A DNA stretch of 64,000 bases from Chrysemys picta bellii (GCF_011386835.1 NC_088792.1:217406394-217470393); one strand, 5' to 3'; positions 21,801 through 33,495 are shown, numbered from the stretch's first letter. The notes: generated from the letters alone by a model not told the origin. Numbers and translations are program-made.

Positions 21801-22933
21801 CAACTTCATGAGTCCACATTTCTGATATTGCTAATTTCCAGAAATGAAAGTAAATTGTCCCACGATTGATAGGGGACTAAGCCCAGGGACAATGGAGGGG
21901 TACACCTCTTTCTACATCCAATTCACCCAAAAAAAATTTACATTTTTAATTTCAAAGGTTTAATTTGTTGTTTATGTCTTAGCAAAAAGTGACACGTGGC
22001 CTCGAATAGATTGTATTTGGGTTTCTAGCCACCGGAGCCCTGGAAGAAACTAATGTTGAGTCTCCAGAGGTGAAGTACTGGCCTTTATTGCTCCCCATCT
22101 CTCCTTGCTCAATGACTTGTGCAACATGAAGGCAAGGTCCCTTTGAAAAGGGACAATGATGGAGAGAATTCCCAGTAGTCATATGTGTGGTAGAGCGCTC
22201 CACTCTGGCTAGCCTATGACTAAATATTTCTAAATTAAAAAACTTTCATATTGGCTCCAAGCACCACCTCTTCCATGTTGGCTAAATCTTGTGACGTGCT
22301 GAGCACGCTCAGCTCTCAATAAAGTTATTAGGAGTTGAGGGTCCTGCACTCCAAAGGATCAGGCCCAGATCACTTGAGGTTTTGGGAGCCCTGTTAATGC
22401 TACTCCTGTATACCATGACATTGTGTTTGCTTTGGGCTTTTATGTATAGAGCTACCATACTATATGCCCAGGCAAATCAAGGACAAGACTTTTGTTTAAA
22501 GGCAGGACTACTATCTAGCAATCTAGAGAGCAATATTGTATTCCCAACACCATGCTTAGCATCAGTAGGATCTGGGAGGGCAATCAGACATAGGGTACTA
22601 ACTACTACATTAAAAACATGCTTGACATAAGGGGAAAGGACCATGAGAAAATAGACAGAGGTACATAGAGAAGGAGGAAGACAGGCTAGGGGAAGGGACA
22701 GAGAAAAATAGGATATGCACATAGGTCAATGAAGCCCATGATTATTTATTGGCCACTGGCTCAAAAATCATCATGACAGCCCTGTTTAACACAGGTTGAA
22801 TACAGGACTCGTGTGACCATCGCAGGAGCTGTGGGACAGACACCACAATGGAATTGCTACCAAGAAGTGGAGAGTTGGAAATATAGAGCACCTCATTAGA
22901 ACTTTGGACAGCAGATTTTAAGGGAAATAATAC
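21801..22933. other. Intergenic, nothing recognised
   Basis: No supported gene. A diverged short repeat with GGATCAGGCCCAGATCAC lies near 22357. Confidence 0.4.
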
Positions 22934-23479
22934 GTTTTAATTAGGGCTGTCAAGCGAGTAAAAAAATTAATCGCAATTAATCGTGTGATTAAAAAAATTA
23001 ATCGTGTGATTAAACAATGATTGAATACCATTTATTTAAATATTTTTGGATGTTTTCTACATTTTCAAATATATTGATTTCAATTACAGCACAATACAAA
23101 GTGTACAGTGCTCACTTTATTTTTTATTACAAATATTTGCACTGTAAAAAACAAAAGAAATAGTATTTTTCAATTCACCTAATACAAGGACTGTAGAGCA
23201 ATCTCTTTATCATGAAAGTTGAACTTACAAATGTAGAATTATGTACAAAAAAACCCTGCAAAATAAATCAATGTAAAACTTTAGAGCCTACAAATCCAAT
23301 CAGTCCTACTTCTTGTTCAGCCAATCGCTCAGACAAACAAGTTTGTTTACATTTGCAGAAGATAATTCTGCCTGCTTCTTGTTTACAATGTAACCTGAAA
23401 GTGAGGACAGGCGTTTGCATGGCACTGTTGTAGCCAGTGTTGCAAGATATTTTCATGCCAGATGCGCTAAAGATTCCTA

Positions 23480-23950
23480 TGTCCCTTGATGTTTCAACCA
23501 CCATTCCACAGGACATGCATCCATGCTGATGATGGGCGCTGCTCGATAATGATCTAAAGTAGTGCAGACCGATGCATGTTCATTTTCATTATCTGAGTCA
23601 GATGCCACCAGCAGAAGGTAGATTTTCTTTTTTGGTGTTTCAGGTTCTGTAGTTTCCGCATCAGAGTATTGCTCTTTTAAGACTTTTGAAAGCATGCTCC
23701 AGACCTCATCCCTCTCAGATTTTGGAAGGCACTTCAGATTCTTAAATGTTTGGTCGAGTGCTGTAGCTATCTTTAGAAATTTCACATTGGTATCTTCTTT
23801 GCATTTTGTCAAATTTGCAGTGAAAGTGTTCTGAAAATGAACAACATGTGCTGGGTCATCATGCGAGACTGCTATAACATGAAATATATGGCAGAATGTG
23901 GATAAAACAGACCAGGAGACATACAATTCTCCCCCAAGGAGTTCAGTCAC
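23480..23950 (-). pseudogene. hAT transposase fragment
   Basis: A 157-codon open frame on the minus strand contains KCLPKSERDEVWSML, an acidic DSDNENEH stretch, and near its end MDACPVEWWLKH, the start of the hAT dimerisation region. The reading then shifts frame. Further on (minus strand, down to about 23290) the sequence encodes KYLAT, TTVPC and LSDWLNKK-type pieces in another frame. DNA-binding (BED) and catalytic N-terminal portions are absent. Confidence 0.7.
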
Positions 23951-23992
23951 AAATTTAATTGATGCATTCTTTTTTTAACGAGCATCATCAGC

Positions 23993-24208
23993 ATGGACGC
24001 ATGTCCTCTGAAATGGTGGCTGAAGCATGAAGAGGCATATGAATCTTTAGCGCATCTGTCACGTAAATATCTTGCTACGCCAGCTACAACAGTGCCATGC
24101 GAATGCCTGTTCTCACTTTCAGGTGACACTGTAATTAAGAAGTGGTCAGCATTATCTCCCCTAAATGTAAACATTGTTTCTCTTAGCGATTGGCTGTACA
24201 AGAAGTAG
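23993..24208 (+). pseudogene. hAT transposase C-terminal (dimerisation) fragment
   Basis: The 71 codons include WWLKHEEAYESLAHLSRKYL, ATPATTVPCECLFSLSG and the terminal LSDWLYKK. The W-W-x-x-H ... L-A-x-x-x-(R/K)-K-Y-L ... P-(A/C)-x-x-x-x-x-x-F-S layout is that of the hAT C-terminal dimerisation domain. It is the inverted partner of the frameshifted minus-strand copy at about 23290-23530 and carries the better-preserved frame. Confidence 0.8.
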
Positions 24209-24938
24209 GACTGAGTGTACTTGTAGGCCTTAAAGTTTTACATTATTTTGTTTTTGAGTGCAGTTATGTAACAAAAAAACCTACATTTGTAAGTTGCACT
24301 TTCATGATAAAGAGATTGCACTACAGTACTTGTATGAGGTCAATTGAAAAATACTATTTGGTTTATCATTTTTGCAGTGCAAATATTTGTAATAAAAATA
24401 ATATAAAGTGAGCACTGTACACTTTGTATTATGTGTTGTAATTGAAATTGATATATTTGAAAATATTGAATATCCAAAATATTTAATAAATTTCAATTGA
24501 TATTATATTGTTTAACCATACGATTAATCGCGATTAATCTTTTTAATCACGATTATTTTTTGAGTTAATCACATGAGTTAACTGCGATTAATTGACAGCC
24601 CTAGTTTTAATGTTAATCCATATTTGGAAAAAGTGTGATAAGATAGGCATGACTGCCTTGCTTACCTGTACTGAGACATGATTCTTCTCAAAACCATCTC
24701 CTGCTGGGTGCTTCTCAGTCACTTCCAGATCACACTGACACCATATTATGCTTGTCACTGAAGCCAGGTCACAGAGTAGTGGAGGTCAGGAAAAAAGTGA
24801 CATACCCACAGGTGATGCTTGAGACATGCGTATGATGTTACACTCAACGTTAAAGAGAGTTGCAGTGCCATAATACAAGGAAAAATAGTGATACTATATC
24901 CAGGAGTACTGCTTCCAGACAGGGATCCTGTAAAAGGG

Positions 24939-25000
24939 CTGATCCTGCTCTCACTGGAGACAAATTCCTATTGACTTCAGTGGGAGCAGGATCATGCCCT
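24939..25000. repeat. Short foldback repeat
   Basis: CTGATCCTGCTCTCACTGGA and, inverted, TTGACTTCAGTGGGAGCAGG plus ATCATG. Recognisable hairpin of the same group as 16038-16101. Confidence 0.6.
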
Positions 25001-25189
25001 AAGTGATCAAAAATACTATTAATTGGGTGGAACAATGGAAAGGGGTGAGAAAAACATGAGCAGGCCAGTTCCAACAATGGGATTAGATGGGGAGTATGAA
25101 CCATCACTGAATTTAACCAAATGGATGTTTCTGTTTTGATTTACTATTAGGTTTTATGATTCACATCCAGTGTTTGATGTAATAATTTT

Positions 25190-25320
25190 ATGTATTAGTT
25201 GCATGGAGGTAACACCTAGGAGCCTCAGTTATGGACCAATACCTCATTATGATATGCAGTGTATAATCCCATCACAAAAAGTCCCTGACACAAAGAATTT
25301 ACAATCTAAATAGTGTGAAA
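25190..25320. repeat. Dispersed reptile repeat (old)
   Basis: ACACCTAGGAGCCTCAGTTA then TGGACCAATACC ... AAGAATTTACAATCTAAATA. The same pattern recurs at about 37520-37620, 39690-39780 and 51440-51500. Class unknown. Confidence 0.5.
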
Positions 25321-25586
25321 TTAAGGGCCTATAGATCAGCATATATATGTATATATGCCATTGATTTCAGTGGGGATTATTGGTGCACTTGGAATACAGG
25401 ATCAGGCCCTGATTTTTAAATCACCACAAAGAGTTTCTGAAATTAAGACTTTAAGGTTTATCTGGATTAGAAAAAGTGAATGAAGTTAGGTAAAACCTTT
25501 TACTTTGAATTAGCTGTTCATATTGTAGGCTTAGCTTCCCCTGATCTGACCTGAACCACCTTCCCTAATCTAGACAAACCCTATGA

Positions 25587-25803
25587 CGGTGGTTCTCAAA
25601 CTTTTGTACTGGTGACCCCTTTTACACAGCAAGCCTCTGAGTGTGACCTCCCTTTATAAATTAAAAACAGTTTTCATATTTAACATTATTATAAATGCTG
25701 GAGGCAAAGCGGGGTTTGGGGTGGAGTCTGACCGCTCAGAACGCCCCATGCAATAACCTTGCTGACCCCTGAGGGGTCACAACCCCCAGTTTGAGAACCC
25801 CTG
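25587..25803. mobile_element. hAT (Charlie-like) MITE, copy 1
   Basis: Ends CGGTGGTTCTCAAACTTTTG and CCAGTTTGAGAACCCCTG are inverted repeats of the CAGTGGTTCTCAAAC type. Flanking octamers CCCTATGA and CTCTATGG match at 6 of 8 positions. It has the same internal sequence (ACTGGTGACCCC, AGCAAGCCTCTGAGTG) as the copy at 48761. No coding capacity. Confidence 0.75.
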
Positions 25804-25811
25804 CTCTATGG

Positions 25812-27203
25812 GTTTAATAAATTGGGGAAAACAAGTGGAATTCCATTTGTGCTGCTGAAGACTTTTTTCTGTCAAGGTTAATATGAATAAGTATCCTTGT
25901 AATGGAAAGGGCTAGAATTTTCATTGAATGAAAGTTTGGATTCTTTACGAAGAAATGGAATCCATTTATTTCAGAAATTCTTAAAACCTCTTCCCTTCCC
26001 CACAATCACATGAACGTTAAGATTTTAGCATCCTTTTGAGCAGGGGGCCAGGAAAATCCATAGATTCTGTAGACAGAGGGTTTTGTTGTTTTATTTTTGT
26101 TTTGTTTTATTTTGTTTTGCTGTGTTCTGCAGATCCTAGGTTTTCCTTGTTTTAGAAAATCTAAGTTTCTAGTCCTTCTGGTTGCAAAGATAGCTTTCAT
26201 ACAGTAGATCAATGGGCTGCTGTAGTGTTTGCTCTGTAGCCAGACTGAAACAATATAGCACCAACAGATGTGTGACTTCTCCCATTCATTGTAATGAAGC
26301 ATTAACCACAAAGCAGTGTTTTGACCATTTAAAGTGCCTCCTATGCACAAAACTGTTACAGGGATTCTAAAATAAAGCATTTACAATTTATAAATATTGC
26401 CTATTGGGAACTATGAACATGAACTGTTATGTAACAGTCCATTAAAGCACAGAGGATGAAGAGTGAATGAGTAACGCCTGGTGTCTTTCACTAACGTTCT
26501 AGTATCTAGAGATGGTAACTCTAGTACACAAGTATGGCAAGATACTCATGGTACTAGAGTTATGGTTCAGGACATTTTCAGGCATTTTTAAGCTTTTTGA
26601 TGAAGGAAAAGACTTTTGTCTGAAAGCTTTCATCCTTGTTCTGCCAAAAGAAGAATGTCTGGGAAACATTTGATCATGTTATTACATGCTGTTTGGCACT
26701 TTGAGTTAGCAGAGTGCAAGAAAAGGCATTTTAAGAAATTTCTCAGAAGCTTTATTTTGTATTAGTCAATGGAAAATTGTTTCATTTTAAACTTGCCCCT
26801 TTTCTGAGACTCAATGGAAAAGCTGTCCTCAGTAAGCTTAGCTAAACTGAGAAAAGATTGGTTTAGTTATAAAGGAGCTATAACTAATTGGAAATAATGT
26901 ACTTTAAACTGTGTACATACTACCACCTCCTCAAGAGGGTTCTAATGGTAGACTATTGCCACATCTTTTTACAATCTGATGATCACTATAACAATGATGA
27001 CAGGCAGTTCTAACTTTGTAGAGAGAGAGAGTCATTGCTTACATACAGCTTGTGATTGCTCACCTATGTAATCATTCTGGTCTCAGGTGCATGGTGAAAT
27101 TCACTGAACATTCAATTAAACAAACATAATTATATTTGGGGAGGTATACCTCCAATGCTACAAAACTTGCAACAAAAAAGAAGCACTACTCCTAACTATG
27201 GTA
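25812..27203. other. Intergenic, nothing recognised
   Basis: Contains a (TTTTG)n-like run at about 26082-26120 and a 12-bp perfect inverted repeat TAACTCTAGTAC/GTACTAGAGTTA (26516-26527, 26551-26562). No supported gene. Confidence 0.45.
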
Positions 27204-28718
27204 AGTAACCTATCACATAAAATAAGCCTCTGTGCCAGATAGCTATTGTGATGCCAATTTTTAAAAAAGGCTCCTGAGGCGATCCTGTCAATTACAGGCT
27301 GGTAAGCCTAGCTTCAGTACCATGTGAACGGGTTGAAATTATAGTAAAGAACAGAATTATCAGACACATATGAACACAATATGTTAGGGAAGAGTCAACA
27401 TAGCTTTGGTAAAGGGAAATTATGCCTCACTAATCTATTAGAATTCTTTAAGGGGGTCAACAAACATGTGGACAAGGGTGATCCAGTGGATATAGTGTAC
27501 TTGGACTTTCAGAAAGCTTTTGACAATGTCCCTCACCAAAGGCTCTTAGGCAAAGTAAGCAGTCATAGTATAAGAGGGAAGGTCCTCTCTTGGAGCAGTA
27601 ACTGGGTAAAAGACAGGAAACAAAGGGTAGGAATAAATGGTCAGTTTTCAGAATGGAGAGAGGTAAATAGTGGTGTGCCCAAGGGGTCTGTACTGGGACC
27701 AGTGCTGTTCATATTCACAAATGATCTGAAAAAAGGGGTAAACAGTGAGGTTGAAAAGTTTGCAGATTATACAAAATTACTCAAAAAATTTAAATCCACA
27801 GCAGACCGCAAAGAGTTAAAAAGGGATCTCACAAAACTGGGTGACTGGGCAACAAAATGGCAGATGAAATTCAATGTTGATAAAGGCAAAATAATGTACA
27901 TTGGAAAACATAATCCCAATTATAGATACAAATTGATGGAGTCTAAATTAGCTGTTACCACTCAAGAAAGAGATCTTGGAATCATTGTGGATAGTTTTCT
28001 AAAAATATCCACTCAATGTGTAACGGCAGTCAAAAACGCTAAGAGAATGTTAGGAACCATTAGGAAAGGGATAGATAATAAGAGAGAAAATATAAGGCTA
28101 CTATATAAATCCATGGTACGCCCACACCTGGAATACTGTGTGCAGTTCTGGTTGTCCCATCTCATAAAAGATATATTGGAAATGGAAATGGTACAGAGAA
28201 GGGCAACAAAAATGAATAAAGGTATGGAACGGCTTCCATATGAGGAGAGATTAAAAAGACTGGGACTGTTCAACTTGGAAAAGATGACTACGGACAGATA
28301 CAATACAGGTCTATAAAATCACGAATATGTGGAGAAAGTGAATAGGGAAGTGTTATTTAACCCCTCACCTAACAAAAGAACCAGGGGTTACCCAATGAAA
28401 TTAACAGGCAGCAGATTTAAACAAACAGAAGGAAATAACTTCTTCACACAGCACACTCTCAACCTGTGGAACTTTTTGCCAAGGGATCTTGTGAAGGCCA
28501 AAACTATAACTGGATTTAGAAAAGAATTACATAAGTTCATGGAAGATAGATCCACCAATGGCTATTAGCCAAGATGGTCAAGGATGCAATCCCATGCTCT
28601 GGGTGTCCTTAGGCCTCTGACTGCCAGATGCTGGGCCTGGACAACAGCAGATGGATCAGTTGATGATAGCCCTGTTCTGTTAATTTGCTTTGAAGCATCT
28701 GGCATTGGCCACTGTCAA
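27204..28718 (+). mobile_element. CR1-like LINE, reverse-transcriptase part
   Basis: It aligns throughout with the LINE at 4335-5884 but is better preserved. It lacks the endonuclease half. The usual 3' terminus is lost, because similarity stops after CATCTGGCATTGGCCACTGTC and unrelated sequence follows. Confidence 0.87.
27381..28568 (+). pseudogene. CR1-like ORF2 reverse transcriptase, broken
   Basis: A 311-codon frame (27381-28316) covers most of the RT domain. GKSQHSFGKGKLCLTNLL is near the start, and VYLDFQKAFDNVPHQRLL is at residues 39-56. [15 protein letters not shown] is at 96-110, where the usual PQG is PKG. A dead catalytic box FADY lies at 127-130 where FADD is expected. The thumb region has [12 protein letters not shown] and RRATKMNKGMERLPYEERL. 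After a frameshift near 28316 the C-terminus continues at 28329-28568 (VNREVLFNPSPNKRTRGYPM). Loss of the second aspartate means the encoded enzyme could not be active. Confidence 0.85.
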
Positions 28719-28883
28719 AAACATCTTCAATCAGCCTTTCAAGCCCTGGATCTCCCCCAGGTGCAGTGTTTCAGGTTAATTGGCCTAATTTACCTGTTAT
28801 GCCTTGTCTGGGTTGAACACCCCATCAACATAACTTTACATATTTCTTTTTCCTCATGCTTTATTACTTTGGATATTTGCATT

Positions 28884-28959
28884 AAAACAGGAACTTTGTT
28901 TAAGAGTTAACAAAGAGTTAACTTTGTTTAAGAGAACTCTTAAACAAAGTTCCTGTTTT
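28884..28959. repeat. 25-bp perfect inverted repeat
   Basis: The arm at 28884-28908 (AAAACAGGAACTTTGTTTAA then GAGTT) is exactly complementary to 28935-28959. The 26-bp spacer contains a direct copy of AACTTTGTTTAAGAG and an internal small hairpin. It lies about 165 bp beyond the broken LINE end. Confidence 0.9.
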
Positions 28960-30494
28960 TTATTTATCATAATTAGTTGTTGTAGAAATGACTGTGATAT
29001 CACATACGGAGGGTTCTGATGGCTTCACATGAGGGATATATGGGAGGAACAGATGAACTTTTAAGAAACTAAGCTCTTGTTTTCATGCAAATATCCTTGT
29101 TTAGTTAGTAATAAAGGATGAAGGAAAGGAGTAAATATATGGCATACAGTATAGCAGAAATGTTTCAAATACAAAAGCCTTTAAGGTTAGCAGATGGCAT
29201 CAGCTGCTCTTTAAGGTTATAATACTGCTTTACATTTATTTTAGCACCTTACATTCTAAAGGACGGGTTGTGTATACACTGACTAGACTTTTTTCACTTA
29301 AAATTTTCTACTACTGCGAGCACCAGTACATCTCCAAACAGCAGTAGCATTAATGTAGACCAGCCACTGGAATGTAAGCCACTCTATTGTCCAACTCAGC
29401 AGATCTAGAAGGCACAGTGGTTAAAGTGCTGGCATTCTGGCTACACTAGCATTCCCAATGTTGCTACCACAAGTGGAGCTGCACTGCATGGAAGTTTTAC
29501 AAAAAAAGTTTAGTGGGGATATGACTATACAGTGATCACTTCAACCACCACTGAAATGCAGCCAGCTCTGGGGTGGAATGTGATAGCTGTTTAACAAAAA
29601 ATAACACTATACAATAATTTAGGACATGAAATAAAGAAGAAGAATAGACTTGCAGGGGTAATTCAAGTAGAAAAAGTGGTTAATTGCTCAACTTGGCATA
29701 TTTGGCCAGACTAGTGGGACATTACAATGCGCTATTGATCTTGGGGCGGGAGGATTAAATGCTATGTTTTCTTAAATGAGTACAAGTTATCAGGACCACA
29801 ATTTTGCATCTCATCCAAAAGAGACCTTCAACAGTACAGAGCCCCCCCACACACACACACAGTGTATGAGTATTAGTTTTATACAGAAGAATGAACACCT
29901 CTTCTAATTACAAATGCTTCTTCCTTCAGTAGTTGGGTTTATTTGGGAAGTCACCCATTCAGATGCTTGACCTACCCTGATCCTGCTTTGCTTGTGAAAT
30001 CCACTGAAAACACTTTCCAAAGTCATCTTCCTGCAGATTTAAGATAAGCTCACCATATATATTTTTTTTAATTAAAGGGCTGGGAAAGTTTTGTGGTGAT
30101 ATTTTTAGGGTCACAGAATGGTTGTACAAAAGTACCCTTTGAAAATAATTGTGTGATGATGTCACTGTGGCCACAGTCAAACTCAGTGACATGTGCATGG
30201 TTTTTTGAGTGGAGGGTTTTTCCCACTAACATGGTGTTCTGAATGAGGGTATCATAAAGACACTGACTCTCTTTTTAACATTCACTTTGAGCAAAAATGA
30301 ACAGAATTAATGGTATCTGCCCTCATTTGATTTTTCTTTTCACTTGTACGCTGAACACTTGTTCACTGGACTCTTTGTTCCTGTTAAACACAGAGCAATT
30401 TCCATTCCCTATAGCACTAGGTCTTGAACACACACTTTGTAATTATTTAAAAAAACAAATTGACTGAATGAAAAATTGGGATATTTCAGATATC
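28960..30494. other. Intergenic, nothing recognised
   Basis: Ordinary mixed sequence with a C-run/CA microsatellite at about 29844-29862. Confidence 0.45.
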
Positions 30495-30502
30495 CTGAAA
30501 GA

Positions 30503-30802
30503 CAGGGCCGGCTCCAGGAACCAGCGAAGGAAGCAGGTGCTTGGGGCGGCCAATGGAAAGGGGCGGCACTTCCGGGTTTTCAGCGGCGGGTCCCCTCAGT
30601 CCCTCTCTTCCTCTTTGAGCTGTCGCCAAAGTGCCACCGAAGAGGAAGAGAGGGAACGAAGGACCCGCTGCCAAATTGCGGCCAAAGAATGGAGCAGCAC
30701 AATTGAGCTGCCGCTGAAGTGCCGCCGATCAGCTTTATCTTTTTTTCTTTTCTTTTTTTCGCTTCGCCGCTTGGGGCGGCAAAAAAGCTGGAGCCGGCCC
30801 TG
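30503..30802. mobile_element. hAT MITE, 300 bp, GC-rich
   Basis: Terminal inverted repeats CAGGGCCGGCTCCAG/CTGGAGCCGGCCCTG are perfect over 15 bp. They are flanked by perfect 8-bp duplications CTGAAAGA at 30495-30502 and 30803-30810. The interior is GC-rich, with GCTTGGGGCGGC motifs near both ends. It has no coding capacity. Confidence 0.92.
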
Positions 30803-30926
30803 CTGAAAGAAGTTCTCAAGACAGAAGAAAAACAGGGCCTGTCCTGGTAAAACTAGGATGTGCAGTCACTTCAGTTTATGGGAAATTAGGTAGAGTTGGC
30901 GCAGGCATGAGAATCCTGATTTCTCA

Positions 30927-31503
30927 GGCCATATCTACACAACAAAGCTTTGCTGGAATAGCTATACCAGTCAAGAGTGTGAAGGTGTGATCCCTGACCA
31001 ACATACCTGCGCCAGAAAAACCCTAGTGTAGATGCAGTTACATTAGCAAAATTGCACTTTTATTGTTTTATTTCAGTCAGAGTAGCTGGAATAAGCAGTA
31101 ACGGCAAAAGTGCAGCTTGGCCAGTAGAAGCAGCTTCCACTGTAGGAATACTTTATATGCCAGTACAGCTATACCAGCAAAGCACTCCTAGGGCTTGTCT
31201 ACACTTACTGGGGGGATCTACGAGCAGCAATCGATGCATTGGCAGTCGATTTAGTGGATCTAGTGAAGACCCGGTAAATTAACTGCAGATCACTCTCCCG
31301 TCAACTCCTGTACTCCACCAGATCAAGAAGAGTAGGGGGAGTCAACAGGAGAGCGTCTCCCGTCAACATCGCATAGTATGGCCCCCATGGTAAGTAGATC
31401 TAACCAACGTTGATTTGAGTGACACTATTCATGTCACTCAAATCGCGTAGCTTAGATCGAATTTCCCCTGTAGTGTAGACAAGGCCCTAGTGTAGACCTG
31501 GCC
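30927..31503. mobile_element. Outer MITE, interrupted by a second MITE
   Basis: Ends GGCCATATCTACAC and GTGTAGACCTGGCC are inverted repeats flanked by TCA on both sides (30924-30926, 31504-31506). That fits a 3-bp PIF/Harbinger-type target duplication. The element is split at 31190 by the inner MITE. Confidence 0.7.
31191..31487. mobile_element. Inner MITE (GTCTACACT ends)
   Basis: Ends GGGCTTGTCTACACT and AGTGTAGACAAGGCCC are flanked by TA at 31189-31190 and 31488-31489. Removing it and one TA rejoins the outer element as CTCCTAGTGTAGACC. The same family occurs at 51580. A TA duplication suggests Tc1/mariner-type insertion, though PIF/Harbinger remains possible. Confidence 0.8.
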
Positions 31504-31506
31504 TCA

Positions 31507-33359
31507 TTACTTATACCTCTGATATTTCACTTCCTAACTTCTCAGTGACCTCATTGGGGGCCCCAACACCTCCAGAAGGGTCTCTGCAGGGTCCTGTCCA
31601 TCACTTAATTAAATGCTTACATGGTGTAGGACGTGCAGTACAGTACAAGACGTACAGCCTCAGAGTTCACAGTATGTAAATTCAGTGGTGGAGGAGCCTA
31701 GAATAAAGGCATGTCAGAGGTCCTGGGTCCTATTGCTTCTGCTAGTACTACCTCCAGAGAAGTGAAAATAGAGGCAACCCATCCCCCTACCACCTCAGGC
31801 CTCGAAAAAGAACTACTACCAATAGGAGAGAAAGGCTGAAGTACAGACGGAGGGAGTTAGAGGCTGTTTTAAGAGAACTATAACTAGGAAGTTGTCAGGA
31901 TTCAAGGAGTTGGGAATGACTGTCAGAGGGTCACATGGCCCTCAAGAAACTTCAGGTAAGCACCTCATCCCACAGTTCAAGAGTAGTGGAGAGCAGAGGC
32001 CACAGGGAGCTGGTTGTGGTTCCCTAATCATTGGCCAACTAGCCCCTGCAGTAGTTAGAGACCCAAGGAGTCTACTCTGCCTTCTTCCACTTAGCATAAA
32101 GTCTGTAAATGACTACAGTGCATAGGAATTACGTACTATCCCTTTCAATCATTTCTAGCCTGCTAGTGGCCCTCTCTGTGGCCTAGGCTTAGAAGCCTGT
32201 CAGAGTAGCATTGGGTATATGGAGCTAGGCCATTGCATTTTTTTATTGTTGGGAAACATGGTTATTTAGCCCCCACTGTACCCATTGGTTCCTTTATATT
32301 ACTTTTGAGCAAGATCCAGTGACCTTACACCAGCAGCAGAAGTGTAGTTGCAGTCTCTCTGCCCCACCGTGTCCTTCTTGGCCACATCCTACTGCCACAA
32401 TGCCTTTTACATGCTACCTCTCTCCCCCTCCTCTGGGAAAGGGGACAGCCAAAGCAGGAGGCAGTAAAATCGCCTTTGCAAGTTTTGCGTCAAAGAGTTC
32501 TCCTAAGCAAAGGGAATTCTCCAATGACTATTTTCAACCATTTTAAGGCTACAAAAGCAATGCAAAGTGGCTTTAGCAGAAAAGGCACTCTGGTGCCTTG
32601 TGTTTTGGATCTTTATCTGAAAAAAGTCTCCAAGGAAACTTTTGAGCTTTGCCCATCACTGCTAACGACTGCATGTTAAGTAATATTTAAAATACAGAAT
32701 TCTCGCATGTCATTTGGTTTTCTTTCTTCCCAGAGGAAAGGAAGGGCCCAGTGGAGTAAAAGTAACTTGCTAGCTGGGACCCTAAAAATTGCTTAGTAAG
32801 AATTCTCAGTTCCTCTCATCACTAAGCTTGAAATTTAAAAATGTCAGTAATATTTTCATTTCTGATCATTAGCTTATGATGCTGCCTTTGTAATGACCAC
32901 ACACTGTTTTGAACACGTTGAACTTTGCACTGTTACACTCCATGTATTTGCATATTTTTCTATTGTATTTTACATAATGGAGTTTATGAAAGTGAAATTG
33001 GAGCCACTTGTACTTTATACAATAATTTTACAAACCAGAAGTGTGCTTTGTTTTCTGAAATTGATATCTCATCTCAAATAAATACAGTGATAAAAATGTG
33101 TTCATGTGTGAAAAAACCATATGCAGTATTCAAATTCTGCACAATTTATTATACAATTACTGTAGTCTACATAAGTGGTTTTTCAACAGGGAGAACTTTA
33201 TTCATCACAATACACCAACAACTTCACAGAGCAAAACATGCCTTTATTATTTGTAGGCATGCTGGGGCTTAGTGGGGAAAGAGATGTGAACCAGCATAGG
33301 CAGGATGGCTCAGGGGCTATTGCTGTTTTTAAAAAAAGGAGAAGTGTCCATCCCAGTGT
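31507..33359. other. Intergenic, nothing recognised
   Basis: Short open frames only and no recognisable motif. Confidence 0.45.
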
Positions 33360-33495
33360 AGTATTAATTGCTATTGTTCTTCGGCTATCCCTCAATGTGA
33401 GGATGATGTCTGCCAACGGAGTTCACCGGTGGGTTTTCAGGAGGCTGATAAGTCCAATCTGTGCCCTGCAGATTTTCCCACAGAAGTGACAGGTG
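33360..33495 (-). mobile_element. LINE ORF2 C-terminal fragment (zinc-knuckle type)
   Basis: The minus strand encodes CHFCGKICRAQIGLISLLKTH, then a stop, then DIILTLRDSRRTIAI. A C-x2-C-x4-(S/A)-(R/Q)-IGL-x-(S)-H finger is found at the C-terminus of several vertebrate LINE ORF2 proteins. Only this tail remains. Confidence 0.5.

Larger units (their letters stand above)
22942..24603. mobile_element. hAT-type transposon, palindromic (both ends from one 3' end)
   Basis: Terminal inverted repeats TAGGGCTGTCAA/TTGACAGCCCTA are flanked by perfect 8-bp target duplications GTTTTAAT at 22934-22941 and 24604-24611, the hAT hallmark. The left arm (22942 to about 23545) and right arm (about 23977-24603) are diverged reverse complements over about 600 bp. 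Each carries the same transposase C-terminus and 3' flank, on the minus strand in the left arm and the plus strand in the right arm. The roughly 430-bp centre is present once and encodes only a minus-strand transposase fragment. The normal 5' end of the transposase gene is missing, so this is a non-autonomous foldback derivative. Confidence 0.88.

Noticed and set aside
26516..26562. 12-bp inverted repeat TAACTCTAGTAC
   Set aside because: Short and isolated, within chance expectation for a window this size.
29400..29445. Possible tRNA-like SINE head (CAGTGGTTAAAGTGCTGGC)
   Set aside because: Too short and without recognisable box B or tail.
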